Below, piece after piece: positions 8,161 to 17,500 of a stretch of DNA of 64,000 bases. Position 1 is the first letter of the stretch. Each line of letters starts with the position of its first letter. Origin of the DNA: Nitrospira tepida (lineage in GTDB: Bacteria; Nitrospirota; Nitrospiria; Nitrospirales; Nitrospiraceae). A model generated the notes under the pieces. The model saw nothing but the letters and a program-made list of their open reading frames with translations, did not search any database and was not told the origin of the DNA. The translations under genes were made by a program, and so were the position numbers. Location: contig NZ_OX365700.1 in the NCBI RefSeq assembly GCF_947241125.1, positions 992,001-1,056,000 of the forward strand, read 5' to 3'.

Positions 8161-10462
8161 GCTGCCGGAGAGCCCAGCAAAGCATTGGTGGGTCGTGCTG
8201 GGGCTGGCTAGTATTCTGGCGTTGTTATTCGGGCTTATTCTGGGGGGTGAGGTGATCCAGGCGGGGCAGAAGAAACCTTTGGATGGGATGACGGCCTTAT
8301 CAGGCGAAGCACACCAACCGGCGAAATTTGTGCCCGGAGAAGTGCTTGTTAAGTTCCGGGACGAGGCGTCCTCGTCGGCTATCAAGTCCTTGAATATGGA
8401 TGTGGGTGCCCAAGAAGTCAGCGTGCTATCGGTGAATGCCGGGGTAATTCACCAGTACAAATTGGAAGGAGCCCTGTCAGTTGAGGAAGCTGTCTCGAAG
8501 TACCGAAGTCATCCCGCTGTCGAATATGCCGAACCAAACTATCTGCATTGGTTGAAGGCGATGCCCAACGACGCTCAGTTCGGCACGTTATGGGGCCTTC
8601 ACAACACCGGTCAAGATGTGAATGGAACAGCCGGAACGGCAGATGCGGACATCGACGCGCCGGAAGCCTGGGATATCAACACGGGAAGCCCGAATGTGAC
8701 TGTCGCCGTCATCGATTCGGGTATTGCTTATGATCATCCAGACCTCGGTCCGAATATCTGGACAAACCCAGGAGAAATCCCTGGGAATGGAGTCGATGAC
8801 GATGGAAATGGGCTGGTGGACGACGTTAGGGGCTGGGACTTCTCTATGAACGACAGCGACCCGATGGACCCTGTTGACTTCAATAATCCTGATGGGAACC
8901 CAGGGCATGGTACTCATGTCGCGGGAACCATCGCGGGAGCAGGGAACAATGGAACCGGAGTGACGGGGGTCATGTGGACCGCGAGATTGATGGCCTTGAA
9001 AGCTGGGGGAGTGGGTGGTCTACCCACCTTCGCCATTGTGAGCGCGGTTCAGTACGCCGTCGCCAAAGGTGCGCGGGTGATCAATGCGAGTTACGGTGGA
9101 CCTGATTGCAGTCTTGCTGAATATGATGCAGTTAGTGCCGCGAATGCTGCAGGGGTGCTCTTTGTTGCAGCGGCAGGCAATGACGGAGAGGACAATGACA
9201 GCGTCCCCAGCTTCCCCGCAAATTTCAGCGCTCCCTCCGTGTGTGGCGGGCAGCAGAAGGCCGCCCTGGCAAACGTGATCGCCGTAGCGGCTACGGACCA
9301 GAATGATCAATTGGCGAGCTTTTCTAATTTCGGGTCCACCACGGTCCAGGTGGCAGCGCCGGGAGTCAGAATCAACAGCACGAAGCCCACGTCAAACGTT
9401 ACGAACGTGCTCTTCCATAGCTTTGATTCCAACCCAACCGCGCTCGGCTATACCTCTGGGGGAACCAATAATACCTGGGGCTTCACGAGTGCTGCCTCGT
9501 TCAGCTCCCCAAACAGCTTGGCAGACAGTCCTGCGGGCAACTATCTAAACAACACCAATTCGTTCGTCATCGGGCCTGTGTTCAGCACCGCGGGACAGCG
9601 AGGGTGTCGGTTTGATAGCCGTGTCCGCCTACAAACGGAGCCGGACCTTGACGGTGTTCTAGTGGAGACGTCTCGAAACAGCGGAACGACCTGGCAGACC
9701 ATCAATGCAGTATCGGGAAGTACCAATGCCCAATTTGTTGGATTCACCTGGGGTGATATCGCGGATGGTGTGGTCAGTTCACGATTTCGCCTTCGATTCG
9801 TCTCGGATGAGAGCGTCGTCTTTGACGGCGTGTATGTGGACAATGTCCGCATCGCCTGTGTTGCAGGAGCGCCTTCCGGTTCAACGGACTACCAGTTCCT
9901 ACAGGGTACTTCGATGGCCACCCCGCACGTGGCAGGACTGGCCGGATTGTTACTCTCGGCCAACCCGAATTTGACCGTGACGCAACTGAAGAATGCGATC
10001 CTCAACACAGTGGATCGCAAGGCAGCACTGAGTGGAAAGGTCTCAACCGGTGGGCGGATCAACGCCCGTGCTGCCTTGGCCAGCGTTGTGGCAAATTTCA
10101 CGGTCACGGTCAACAAGGTGGGCACCGGAACCGGCACGGTGACCTCGAATCCATCCGGAATCGATTGTGGCGTGACCTGCAATGGGCAGTTCCCCCAGGG
10201 TGGTACGGTGATACTTAGTGCGGCGCCCAGTCCCGGGTCTGTCTTCGCGGGGTGGAGCGGAAGTTGCGGCGGAGCTGGAGCATGTTCGCTCACGACGAAC
10301 TCGACGGTAACCGCGACCTTTAATATCGCTCCGCCGCCGAGCGATGGCGGCGGGGGTGGTTGCGTGCTTATGCCAGGAGGGACCGGAGACGCCTTATTGC
10401 CAGCATTGTTGATCGCGGCCTTGGCAGCCTGGTTATGGAGAGCGAGGCGCACGAGAAACTGA
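8123..10462 (+). CDS. Secreted subtilisin-like serine protease (S8) with C-terminal sorting tail
   Basis: 779 aa. Order: signal/anchor (WVVLGLASILALLFGLIL), prodomain (~70-145), S8 catalytic domain with Asp198 (VAVIDSG), His262 (GHGTHVAGT) and Ser597 (GTSMATPH). A jelly-roll-like insertion of about 120 residues lies before the Ser motif. Then comes a InlB-type glycine-rich repeat (GTGTVTSNPSGIDCG, GWSGSCGG), and a tail GGGGGC (Cys747), a hydrophobic helix LLPALLIAALAAWLW and RARRTRN. The tail fits the JDVT-CTERM style of sorting signal, in which a Cys lies just before the transmembrane helix and a basic end. AGGAGGTCGAGT just before the ATG at 8123 fixes the start inside the upstream gene. 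Confidence 0.93.
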   Translation: MRSPIISMKCRSKLPESPAKHWWVVLGLASILALLFGLILGGEVIQAGQKKPLDGMTALSGEAHQPAKFVPGEVLVKFRDEASSSAIKSLNMDVGAQEVSVLSVNAGVIHQYKLEGALSVEEAVSKYRSHPAVEYAEPNYLHWLKAMPNDAQFGTLWGLHNTGQDVNGTAGTADADIDAPEAWDINTGSPNVTVAVIDSGIAYDHPDLGPNIWTNPGEIPGNGVDDDGNGLVDDVRGWDFSMNDSDPMDPVDFNNPDGNPGHGTHVAGTIAGAGNNGTGVTGVMWTARLMALKAGGVGGLPTFAIVSAVQYAVAKGARVINASYGGPDCSLAEYDAVSAANAAGVLFVAAAGNDGEDNDSVPSFPANFSAPSVCGGQQKAALANVIAVAATDQNDQLASFSNFGSTTVQVAAPGVRINSTKPTSNVTNVLFHSFDSNPTALGYTSGGTNNTWGFTSAASFSSPNSLADSPAGNYLNNTNSFVIGPVFSTAGQRGCRFDSRVRLQTEPDLDGVLVETSRNSGTTWQTINAVSGSTNAQFVGFTWGDIADGVVSSRFRLRFVSDESVVFDGVYVDNVRIACVAGAPSGSTDYQFLQGTSMATPHVAGLAGLLLSANPNLTVTQLKNAILNTVDRKAALSGKVSTGGRINARAALASVVANFTVTVNKVGTGTGTVTSNPSGIDCGVTCNGQFPQGGTVILSAAPSPGSVFAGWSGSCGGAGACSLTTNSTVTATFNIAPPPSDGGGGGCVLMPGGTGDALLPALLIAALAAWLWRARRTRN

Positions 10463-10494
10463 ACTGACCGGGGGCTCAAGAAGTGCTAGAGTGT

Positions 10495-10541
10495 GGGCTG
10501 TACCTCAACCCGAACGGTTGGGGTGCAGCCCGCTGTCTTTT
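10495..10541 (+). terminator. Strong hairpin with short T-run after the subtilase gene
   Basis: A 16-bp stem (10495-10510 with 10516-10531, two G.T pairs) closes a 5-base loop, followed by GCTGTCTTTT. It looks like an intrinsic terminator or attenuator. It covers a possible GTG start (10491) of the next frame, which argues that the protease gene starts later, at the ATG 10551. Confidence 0.6.
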
Positions 10542-10550
10542 GACAATCTG

Positions 10551-11057
10551 ATGATTCATCCCTCTAGGCAGGCGTCTGCGTTACTAGGTCTTCACACCAA
10601 CGCCACCTTCTACCGGGACTCTCTCTTCTGGTTATTCCTGGCCTTGGGTCCGGTCGTATGGACTCTCATGGCAGGATTCGTCCAGCTTCAACCTCTGCCT
10701 TGGTTCCAAGTATGGTCACCTGCCTTACTCTCGCTCGTCTTCTGGCAGCCTGTGATTGAGGAACTGCTGTTCCGTGGTGTCATCCAGGGTTGCTTGCTTC
10801 ATACCGCGTGGGGACAGAAAAGGTTGGGATATTTGAGCCTCGCCAATCTGGTAACGTCCGTGGCGTTCTCATTGGCCCATATGGCGAGCCATTTACTGGT
10901 TTGGTCCATCCTCGTACTTGCTCCTTCTCTGGCCTTTGGTATTCTCCGAGAGCGCTATGACTCCGTGTATCCTCCAATAGCGCTGCATGTTTTCTATAAT
11001 GTAGGCTATTTTCTTCTCGCCGGTGGCGGTGCGCTCCAGGGTTACTCCATGAAATAG
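10551..11057 (+). CDS. CPBP-type glutamic intramembrane protease, probable MrtJ
   Basis: 168 aa with about four to five membrane segments. The CPBP/Abi (CAAX-protease-like) signature is present: IEELLFRG with the Glu-Glu catalytic pair, SLAHM with a metal/active-site-type His, and LHVFYNVGYFLLAG near the end. Proteases of this type are paired in several lineages with substrates carrying a C-terminal Cys-helix-basic tail, and a subtilase with such a tail lies immediately upstream. By position and type this matches the protease called MrtJ of the JDVT-CTERM system; the name is recalled and was not searched. The frame is open to GTG 10491, but that codon sits in a hairpin. Confidence 0.75.
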   Translation: MIHPSRQASALLGLHTNATFYRDSLFWLFLALGPVVWTLMAGFVQLQPLPWFQVWSPALLSLVFWQPVIEELLFRGVIQGCLLHTAWGQKRLGYLSLANLVTSVAFSLAHMASHLLVWSILVLAPSLAFGILRERYDSVYPPIALHVFYNVGYFLLAGGGALQGYSMK

Positions 11058-11248
11058 TCCCTGTGTGGTCCCTCCGGTGGCCTGATTCTGCAGCGAATGA
11101 ATCAAAGCATCGGGTGCGCGATAGTGGCCGCGGCCTGATTTTCTGGCTTGCATGTGGAGATCGAATGACAGGAAACTAAGCCGGATGCCGGTTCAGCCGT
11201 ATGGCTAAACCAAGAATAGGAGCGGGTCTGTCGGACGAGGTCAACAAT

Positions 11249-11635
11249 ATGGCCGGAACGAATGAATCAAGCCGGGCGCTTCAACGGCTAGCTCCCTGTC
11301 CGAGCAGCCCCAACTGCGTCAGCACACTCAGCACGTCGGATCGCCACCGGATCGAGCCCTATCGCTACCGCGGCAGCCTCGATGAAGCCAGGCGCCGGCT
11401 GAAAGAGGTGATTGTCGCTCAACGAGGGGCGCGGATCGTCAAGGAAGACGAGATCTATCTGCACGTGGAATTTACGAGTCGGATCTTTCGTTTCGTGGAC
11501 GACGTGGAGTTCCTGTTCGACGACGAAACGAAAACGATCCACTTCCGTTCGGCCTCCAGGACCGGCTACAGCGATTTCGGCGTGAACCGGAACCGGATGG
11601 AGGAGATCCGGCGGCTGCTCAACGGAAAGAGATAA
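11249..11635 (+). CDS. DUF1499 family protein
   Basis: 128 aa from the ATG at 11249, with GAGGT seven bases upstream; an in-frame ATG at 11201 is an alternative. The opening LAPCPSSPNCVSTLS and the later FRSASRTGYSDFGVNRNRME are hallmarks of DUF1499 proteins. Their function is not established, and many are exported or linked to stress genes. No clear signal peptide is seen with this start. It lies 11 bp before the chlorite dismutase gene and is probably cotranscribed with it. Confidence 0.85.
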   Translation: MAGTNESSRALQRLAPCPSSPNCVSTLSTSDRHRIEPYRYRGSLDEARRRLKEVIVAQRGARIVKEDEIYLHVEFTSRIFRFVDDVEFLFDDETKTIHFRSASRTGYSDFGVNRNRMEEIRRLLNGKR

Positions 11636-11646
11636 GGGGGAATTGT

Positions 11647-12438
11647 ATGCGGATGCTTCAGGCGACAGGGCTCTCGCTCCTGCTGGTGTTTCTCGTCGGT
11701 CTATCGGCCACGGCGCAGGCGGCGGATCGGGAGAAGCTTCTGTCAGACCCGGGGGTGTTCGGCACCTTCGCGGTCTTTGCGGTTGATGATGCCTGGTGGC
11801 GGCTGGACCGTGAGGCGCGGGCGAAGGTCGGCGAGGAGATCAAGGGGGTGCTCGACAAGCATGGCGAGCAGGTGGTCGCGGATCTGTATCTTTTGCGGGG
11901 CCTGTCCGACCGGGCCGATCTGATGCTGCGCCTGCACTCGACCGATCTTGCCCGCCATCAACACCTGGTGCTGGATTTCCTGGCCACGTCGCTCGGGCGG
12001 TATCTCCATAACGTCTACACATTTCACGGGATCACCAAGCCGGCGAACTATGTGCCCGGTTTCTCCGACGACCTCAAGGCGGCGATGAAGACGCCCCCCG
12101 ATCCGGGACCGAAACCCTACGCAATCGTGGTGCCGATCAGAAAAGACGCGGATTGGTGGAACCAGCCGCAGGCGGCGCGATTGGAGATGATGCAGGAACA
12201 TGCGCAGGTCACGACGCCATACCTCAAGACCGTGAAGCGGAAGCTCTACCATGCGAGCGGGCTCGACGATCTGGACTTCATCACCTATTTCGAGACGGCA
12301 AGGCTGGACGACTTTCACAATCTGATTCTGGCGCTGGAGCGGATCAAGGAGAACCGGCACAACCGGCGGTTCGGCCATCCGATCCTCCTGGGCACCGTTT
12401 GCACGGTCGGGGACCTCGCGGAGGTCTTTGCACGATAG
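11647..12438 (+). CDS. cld: Periplasmic chlorite dismutase (haem b)
   Basis: 263 aa with a cleavable signal peptide (LLLVFLVGLSATAQA, residues ~9-26). Cld converts chlorite to chloride and O2 and is found in nitrite-oxidising Nitrospira, where its natural role is still debated. The key region is MQEHAQVTTPYLKTVKRKLY. It has the proximal haem ligand His185 and, 13 residues later, the distal catalytic Arg198, the exact spacing of the Nitrospira and Dechloromonas enzymes. GLDDLDFITYFET follows. The length fits the large, oligomeric clade 1. It is a lineage marker for this window. AAGGGGGAATTGT precedes the ATG. Confidence 0.95.
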   Translation: MRMLQATGLSLLLVFLVGLSATAQAADREKLLSDPGVFGTFAVFAVDDAWWRLDREARAKVGEEIKGVLDKHGEQVVADLYLLRGLSDRADLMLRLHSTDLARHQHLVLDFLATSLGRYLHNVYTFHGITKPANYVPGFSDDLKAAMKTPPDPGPKPYAIVVPIRKDADWWNQPQAARLEMMQEHAQVTTPYLKTVKRKLYHASGLDDLDFITYFETARLDDFHNLILALERIKENRHNRRFGHPILLGTVCTVGDLAEVFAR

Positions 12439-12450
12439 GGAGCATGAGCC

Positions 12451-13107
12451 ATGGTAGGCGGAGAGGAGACAGTTTCGATGTTGCCGGCGAAACCGGCGGA
12501 GACCACGTTCCCCGTTCATGAGCTGATTCGGAGACGGTGGAGTCCCCGCGCCTTTGCCGACCGTCCCGTGGAGCCAGAGAAAGTCGGCAGTCTTTTCGAA
12601 GCGGCGCGCTGGGCCGCCTCCTCGAACAACGAGCAGCCGTGGCGCTTTATCCTGGCGACCCGTGAGCACCCGGATGACCTTGCGCGGTTGCTGGGTTGTC
12701 TGAAGGAATCGAACCAGGCGTGGGCGAGACGGGCTCCCGTGCTCATGCTGTCGGTGGCGAGGCTGACCTTCTCGGATGACGGCGAGCCCAACCGGCATGC
12801 CCTCTATGACGTCGGACAGGCCGTGGCCGGCATGGCGATCCAAGCCACGGCGCTGGGTCTCGTGATCCATCAAATGGCGGGATTTTTCCCGGACAAGGCG
12901 AGGACCGAGTTCGGCATTCCCGACGGCTTCGAGCCGGTGACAGCCATCGCGATCGGCTATCAAGGGGACCCTGCGACGTTGCCGGACCGGCAGCGCCTGC
13001 GCGAGCTGGCGCCTCGCGAGCGCGAACCGCTCAGCCGGCTGGTCTTCGCCGGACGATGGGGCGAGCCGGCGGCGGTGGCGTCGGAGGCGGTGCCGATGGT
13101 ACGGTGA
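12451..13107 (+). CDS. Nitroreductase-family flavoprotein
   Basis: 218 aa. The N-terminus VHELIRRRWSPRAFADRPV and the AARWAASSNNEQPWRFI stretch are the FMN-binding hallmarks of the nitroreductase fold. GQAVAGMAIQATALGLVIHQMAG is the core helix, and AIAIGYQGDP is the terminal strand. The family reduces nitro compounds, quinones or other acceptors with NAD(P)H; the substrate here is not predictable. It starts 12 bp after cld with GGGAG eight bases before the ATG. An alternative ATG at 12478 has GAGGAG upstream. Likely one transcript with cld and the flavin reductase. Confidence 0.9.
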   Translation: MVGGEETVSMLPAKPAETTFPVHELIRRRWSPRAFADRPVEPEKVGSLFEAARWAASSNNEQPWRFILATREHPDDLARLLGCLKESNQAWARRAPVLMLSVARLTFSDDGEPNRHALYDVGQAVAGMAIQATALGLVIHQMAGFFPDKARTEFGIPDGFEPVTAIAIGYQGDPATLPDRQRLRELAPREREPLSRLVFAGRWGEPAAVASEAVPMVR

Positions 13108-13131
13108 GGAATCTTATGGAGTGTGTTGCAT

Positions 13132-13857
13132 ATGCAAACGTTTGTCGCAGAAGTGGATCGCATCACCAACCTCACGCATGACGTGCGGGAGATCGAGTTG
13201 CGGTTGCTGGAACCGACCGCCATCGACTTTCAGCCGGGTCAGTTCATCTCCTTTGATATCGCGGTCGAGGGCAAGCCCAGGCCGGTCACGAGGGCCTATT
13301 CGATCGCGTCTCCGCCCAGCCGGCCCGATCGCATCACCTTGGTGTTCAACCGTGTCGACCATGGCCCAGGGTCGACCTATCTGTTCTCGTTGAAGGGAGG
13401 AGATCGGGTGCATTTCAAGGGCCCGGCCGGCACCTTCCGCCTGAAGGACGACGGCACGCGCGACCTCTTGTTTGTCGCCACGGGCACGGGCATCGCGCCG
13501 CTGCGCGCGATGATCTGGACGAAGTTGGAGCAGGGGAGCCCCCGCGCCATCACGCTCTTCTGGGGATTGCGGAGCCAGCGGGATCTGTACTATCAGCAGG
13601 AGTTGGCCGATCTCTCCAAGACCTATAGCCACTTCCGGTTCGTGACGACCCTCTCCAAGCCCGAACCGGGCTGGACCGGATCGGTCGGGCGGGTCACCGG
13701 CCTCGTCACCGAGCAGATTCAGTCGGTGGCCAACCTGGCCGTATATCTCTGCGGCAACGGGGGCATGATCAAGGAGGTGACGGCGGCGCTGAACGCCAAG
13801 GGCCTATGCCCCATCTACCGCGAGAAGTGGTACGACGGGGAGCCGGATGCGGGTTAG
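13132..13857 (+). CDS. FAD/NAD(P)-binding oxidoreductase, ferredoxin-NADP reductase type
   Basis: About 241 aa from the ATG at 13132; GGAG lies ten bases upstream and the GTG at 13123 is too close to it. The FAD-domain motif RAYSIASPP is followed by the NAD(P)-domain motifs GTGIAPLRAM and YLCGNGGMI. There is no iron-sulphur domain, so it is a simple flavin reductase of the Fpr/ferredoxin-NADP reductase type. It probably feeds electrons to a partner such as the neighbouring nitroreductase, but that is inferred only from adjacency. Confidence 0.88.
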   Translation: MQTFVAEVDRITNLTHDVREIELRLLEPTAIDFQPGQFISFDIAVEGKPRPVTRAYSIASPPSRPDRITLVFNRVDHGPGSTYLFSLKGGDRVHFKGPAGTFRLKDDGTRDLLFVATGTGIAPLRAMIWTKLEQGSPRAITLFWGLRSQRDLYYQQELADLSKTYSHFRFVTTLSKPEPGWTGSVGRVTGLVTEQIQSVANLAVYLCGNGGMIKEVTAALNAKGLCPIYREKWYDGEPDAG

Positions 13858-14075
13858 TGCCCTGTTCCTGTCTGGGGAGGATGGCTTCCAGGTTCCGGTT
13901 GCGACCACGCGACGGTATGTTGGAAGACGCATTTCGGGCAGGTGTAGTGGAGGAACTTGCCGCCCGCGACCAGGCGCTTGCGCATCGGCACCTTGCACCA
14001 GGTGCAGAGCCGGTCGGGCAGCGAGGCGTCGGTGGAGGGGGAGGCTTGAGGCTGTTGCGTGGGGGCTTGCGACAT
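13854..14075 (-). CDS. Small zinc-ribbon protein, 73 aa
   Basis: The core LCTWCKVPM and YTCPKCVFQHT give two CxxC pairs about 20 residues apart, which form a treble-clef/zinc-ribbon site. The N-terminus is a flexible Gln/Pro/Ser stretch. It is convergent with the flavin reductase gene and overlaps its last 4 bp. The role is unknown; proteins like this often bind nucleic acid or other proteins. Confidence 0.65.
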   Translation of the reverse strand: MSQAPTQQPQASPSTDASLPDRLCTWCKVPMRKRLVAGGKFLHYTCPKCVFQHTVAWSQPEPGSHPPQTGTGH

Positions 14076-14174
14076 GGGCTGTATTGTCCCTGAGCGTCCG
14101 GAAGTTTGTCAACGAAGCCGGTTCAACATCGCGCTGGACAGAGCGGCGGGTCTCGCGTAAAGTGCCGAGCCATT

Positions 14175-14510
14175 GTGCCGCAAACCATCCGGGATATTCT
14201 GAACCAACTCCCCGGCAAGCTCGATGCCGAGGCGGCGGAAGGCGTCACGGCCGTCTATCAATTTGATCTCAGCGACCCGGGCGGCGGCCGCTATTATCTG
14301 ATGATTGACGACGGGACCTGTTCCGTGGCGGAAGGGAGCCACCCGGATCCGCACGTGACCTTGGCCATGAGCGGCGCCGATGCCCTGGGATTGTTGAACG
14401 GAAACTTATCCGGCCAGGCGATGGCCATGAGCGGCCGGCTGAGCGTCAGCGGCGACATCGGATTGGCCCTTCAATTGAAAGCCCTGTTCCCCTCCGTCAA
14501 GACATCGTGA
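14175..14510 (+). CDS. SCP2 sterol-binding-domain-like protein
   Basis: 111 aa from the GTG at 14175; an upstream TTG (14106) would add residues unlike the family. The fold markers are VYQFDLSDPGGGRYYLMIDDG, HPDPHVTLAMSGADALGLLNG and a long terminal strand/helix MSGRLSVSGDIGLALQLKALF. Stand-alone SCP2 domains bind hydrophobic ligands such as lipids; no enzyme activity is expected. It lies divergent from the zinc-ribbon gene and convergent with the efflux operon. Confidence 0.8.
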   Translation: MPQTIRDILNQLPGKLDAEAAEGVTAVYQFDLSDPGGGRYYLMIDDGTCSVAEGSHPDPHVTLAMSGADALGLLNGNLSGQAMAMSGRLSVSGDIGLALQLKALFPSVKTS

Positions 14511-14544
14511 GCCATCGGATATCCGCCGGTCTCCGGCCGTTGAT

Positions 14545-17500
14545 TCACTGGATGTCCCCGGCCGGCGACGGCTGCGGAATCGGCTGTTGATCCGGCCGCC
14601 TGGCTGTTCCTCCGGCATCCGTTTCCTCTCCGGGCTCTTCCCGCATCCGGCGGGGGAACCGTTCTTCCAAGATCAAATAAAGCAGCGGAATCAAGAACAA
14701 CGTCAGGACCGTCGAGACGCTGAGGCCGCCGATCACGGAACGGGCCAGCGGCGCGTTGGTTTCGCCGCCCGTGCCCCATACGAGCGCCATCGGCAGCAGC
14801 CCGAAGACCGTGGCGAGCGACGTCATCAGGATCGGCCGCAGCCTGGTGCGGGCGGCGCAGACCACGGCCTCGCGCAGGGCCGTCCCTCGCCGGCGGAGCA
14901 CGTTCGTGTAGTCCACCAGCAGGACGCCGTTGGAAACCACGATCCCAAGCATCATGATCACGCCCATGAACGAAGTCGTGGAGATCGTGGTCTTGGTGAG
15001 GAACAGCATGAGGATCACGCCGGGAAACCCCATCGGCACCGAGAACATGATGATGAACGGGTCGATCAGCGATTTGAACTGCGCGGCCATGACCATGTAC
15101 ACGAGCAGGAGCGCCAGGATCGACGCGAACCACAGGCCCGCGAAGGTTTCGCGCTGCTGCTGAATCTGGCCCGCCAATCTCACGGTAAAGCCGGGCGGCA
15201 GTTGCAGCTCGACGAATTTCTCTTCCAAGGCCTGCGCGATGGCTCCCAGGTCCTGATGGATCGGGTTGGCGGTGATGTGGATGACCCGCTGGAAGTACTT
15301 GCGCTCGATCTTCACCGGGCCGGAGTTGAACCGGATCGAGGCAAGGTTCTTGAGCAGCACGGGTTCCCCTGCCTTGGTGGTCAGCAGCAGGTTCTCCAGA
15401 TCGGCGAGGTCTGCGCGGAACCGCTCGTCCAGCCAGGCGCTGATGTAGTACTCGTTGCCGGTCTCCGGGTCGGTGAAGATGATCGGGTCCGTCTGGCCGT
15501 TGCCGTTCAAGGAATAGAGCACGGTATTGGCCACGTCGGCCTCGCTGATGCCGAGCAACGCCGCCTTTTCCCGATCCACGTCGATATCCAGTTCCGGGTA
15601 GTTCTCTTCCCGGCTGACTTCGATGTCCGCCAGCCACCGCCCGTCGCCGATCTCGTGCATGATCGACTCGACCTGCTTGATGACCTTTCGAGCCTTGTCG
15701 AATTCGTAGCCGTAGACCTCGACATCCACCGCCTTCTGCGAGCCGAAGCTGGTCACGCGTTTGACGATTCCGCCCGGGTCGAAGAACATCGCGACGCCGG
15801 GAAAGAGCTTCAGCACCTTCGGACGGACGTCGTTCATGATCTGGACCTGCGAGCGGGCGCGGCGGTCCGGCGGGACGAGATAGACCTGGATCAAGGAGGT
15901 ATGGGGGCCGGTATTGGGGTTGAAGAGGGAGGCGCGCCCCTGTTGGAGGATGCCCGTGCTCGATACGATCGTCTCCAGTTCGCCGGGCCGGATCTGCTCG
16001 CGGAGGACCCGCTCGATTTCCGCGACCTGCTGTTCCGTCTTTTCCACCCGTTGGCCGACCGGCGCGCGCACGACGATGCGGAACTGGCTTTCATCCGTCA
16101 CCGAGATGAATTCCGAGCCGATGAGGGGCACCAACAATAGGGACGCGCAGAAGAACGCGACGACCGCCAGCAGAACCGGCGTCCTGTGGCGGAGGACCCA
16201 CGTCAGACTGGCCTGGTAACCGGCGTCCAGCGACTCATACTTGCGCCGGGACCAGTCCTTGAAGCGTACCCATGAGCCAGCGGGCCCTCCGGCTCCGGGG
16301 CCTTCAGGCTTCAGGAATTTGTAGCAGAGGGCGGGCGTGATGGTCCGGGAGACGAAGAAGGAGGTGAACAGCGAGATTGCAATGGTGACGGTCAGGGGCA
16401 CGAGCAGCAGCTTGGCGATCCCGACCACGAAGAAGATCGGGAGGAAGACCACGACGGTCGTGACGGTCGAGGCGAAGATCGGCATGGCCACTTCGCGGGC
16501 GGCTTCGAGGATCGCCATCCAGCGGTTCGGGGTCTGGTTCAAATGCCGTTGGATGTTTTCCAACTCCACGATCGAGTCGTCCACCAGCCGGCCGATCCCC
16601 AGAGCCAACCCGCCCAGCGTGAAGATGTTCAGGGTCTGGCCCGAGAAGTACATGACGACGAACGTCACCATGATCGAGAGGGGAATCGCCACCGACACAA
16701 TGAGGGTCGCCGTCAGGTTGCGCAGGAAGACCAGGATGACGGCCGCCGCCAAGACCGAGCCGTGCAGCGCCTGCTCGGCCAGGTTCGCGATGGATTGGCG
16801 GATGTAGACGGATTGGTCGAAGGAGATCCCGAGTTGCACCCCGGGGGGAATGCCGATCATCTTGGTCAACTGGGCGCGGAGGCTGTCCACGACCTCGACC
16901 GTGTTGGCGATCGGCTGCTTGTTGACGCGGAGGTACACGGCGCGGTTCCCGTCGGTCCGGACGACATTGGTTTGAATGTCGGAAGAGTCGGTGACGGTCC
17001 CCAGGTCCCGCACCCGCACGGGATTGCCGCGAGGATCGAGCTTGACGATCACGTCGTTGATCGGCTCCGCCGACTTGAACTGGTTGTTGGTGAAGACGTT
17101 GTAATCAAGGTTGCCAGCTTTGAGATCGCCCGAGGGCAGGATCAAATTCGACGCCTTGACCGCGTTGACGACGTCCAAGATCGAGAGGCCGCGCGCGTGG
17201 AGGAGGCCGGGGTCGAGGTTGATGTTAAGCTGGCGGATCTTGCCCCCTTCGACCGTCGCCGCCGCGACGTTGTTGATCTGCTCGATCTGTGGCGCGATGG
17301 TGTTGAACGCCAGGTCGTAGAGCGCGCGCTCGTCGAGGTTGTCGCTGGAGACCGTCACGAACGCCACGGGAATGTTGGAGACGTCGAACTTGACGACGAA
17401 GGGTTGCAGCACGCCAGGCGGCAACTGGTTCAGGATCTGGGTGATCCGCTGCATGACCTCCATCTGGCCGACGTTAATGTCGGCGCCCCAGTTGAACCAG

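Noticed and set aside
14587-16140. Long open frame (517 codons) on the plus strand opposite the RND pump gene
   Set aside because: Its product is rich in Arg, Asp, His and Gln with no hydrophobic core, as expected from the opposite strand of a GC-rich gene; the pump on the minus strand has clear family motifs.
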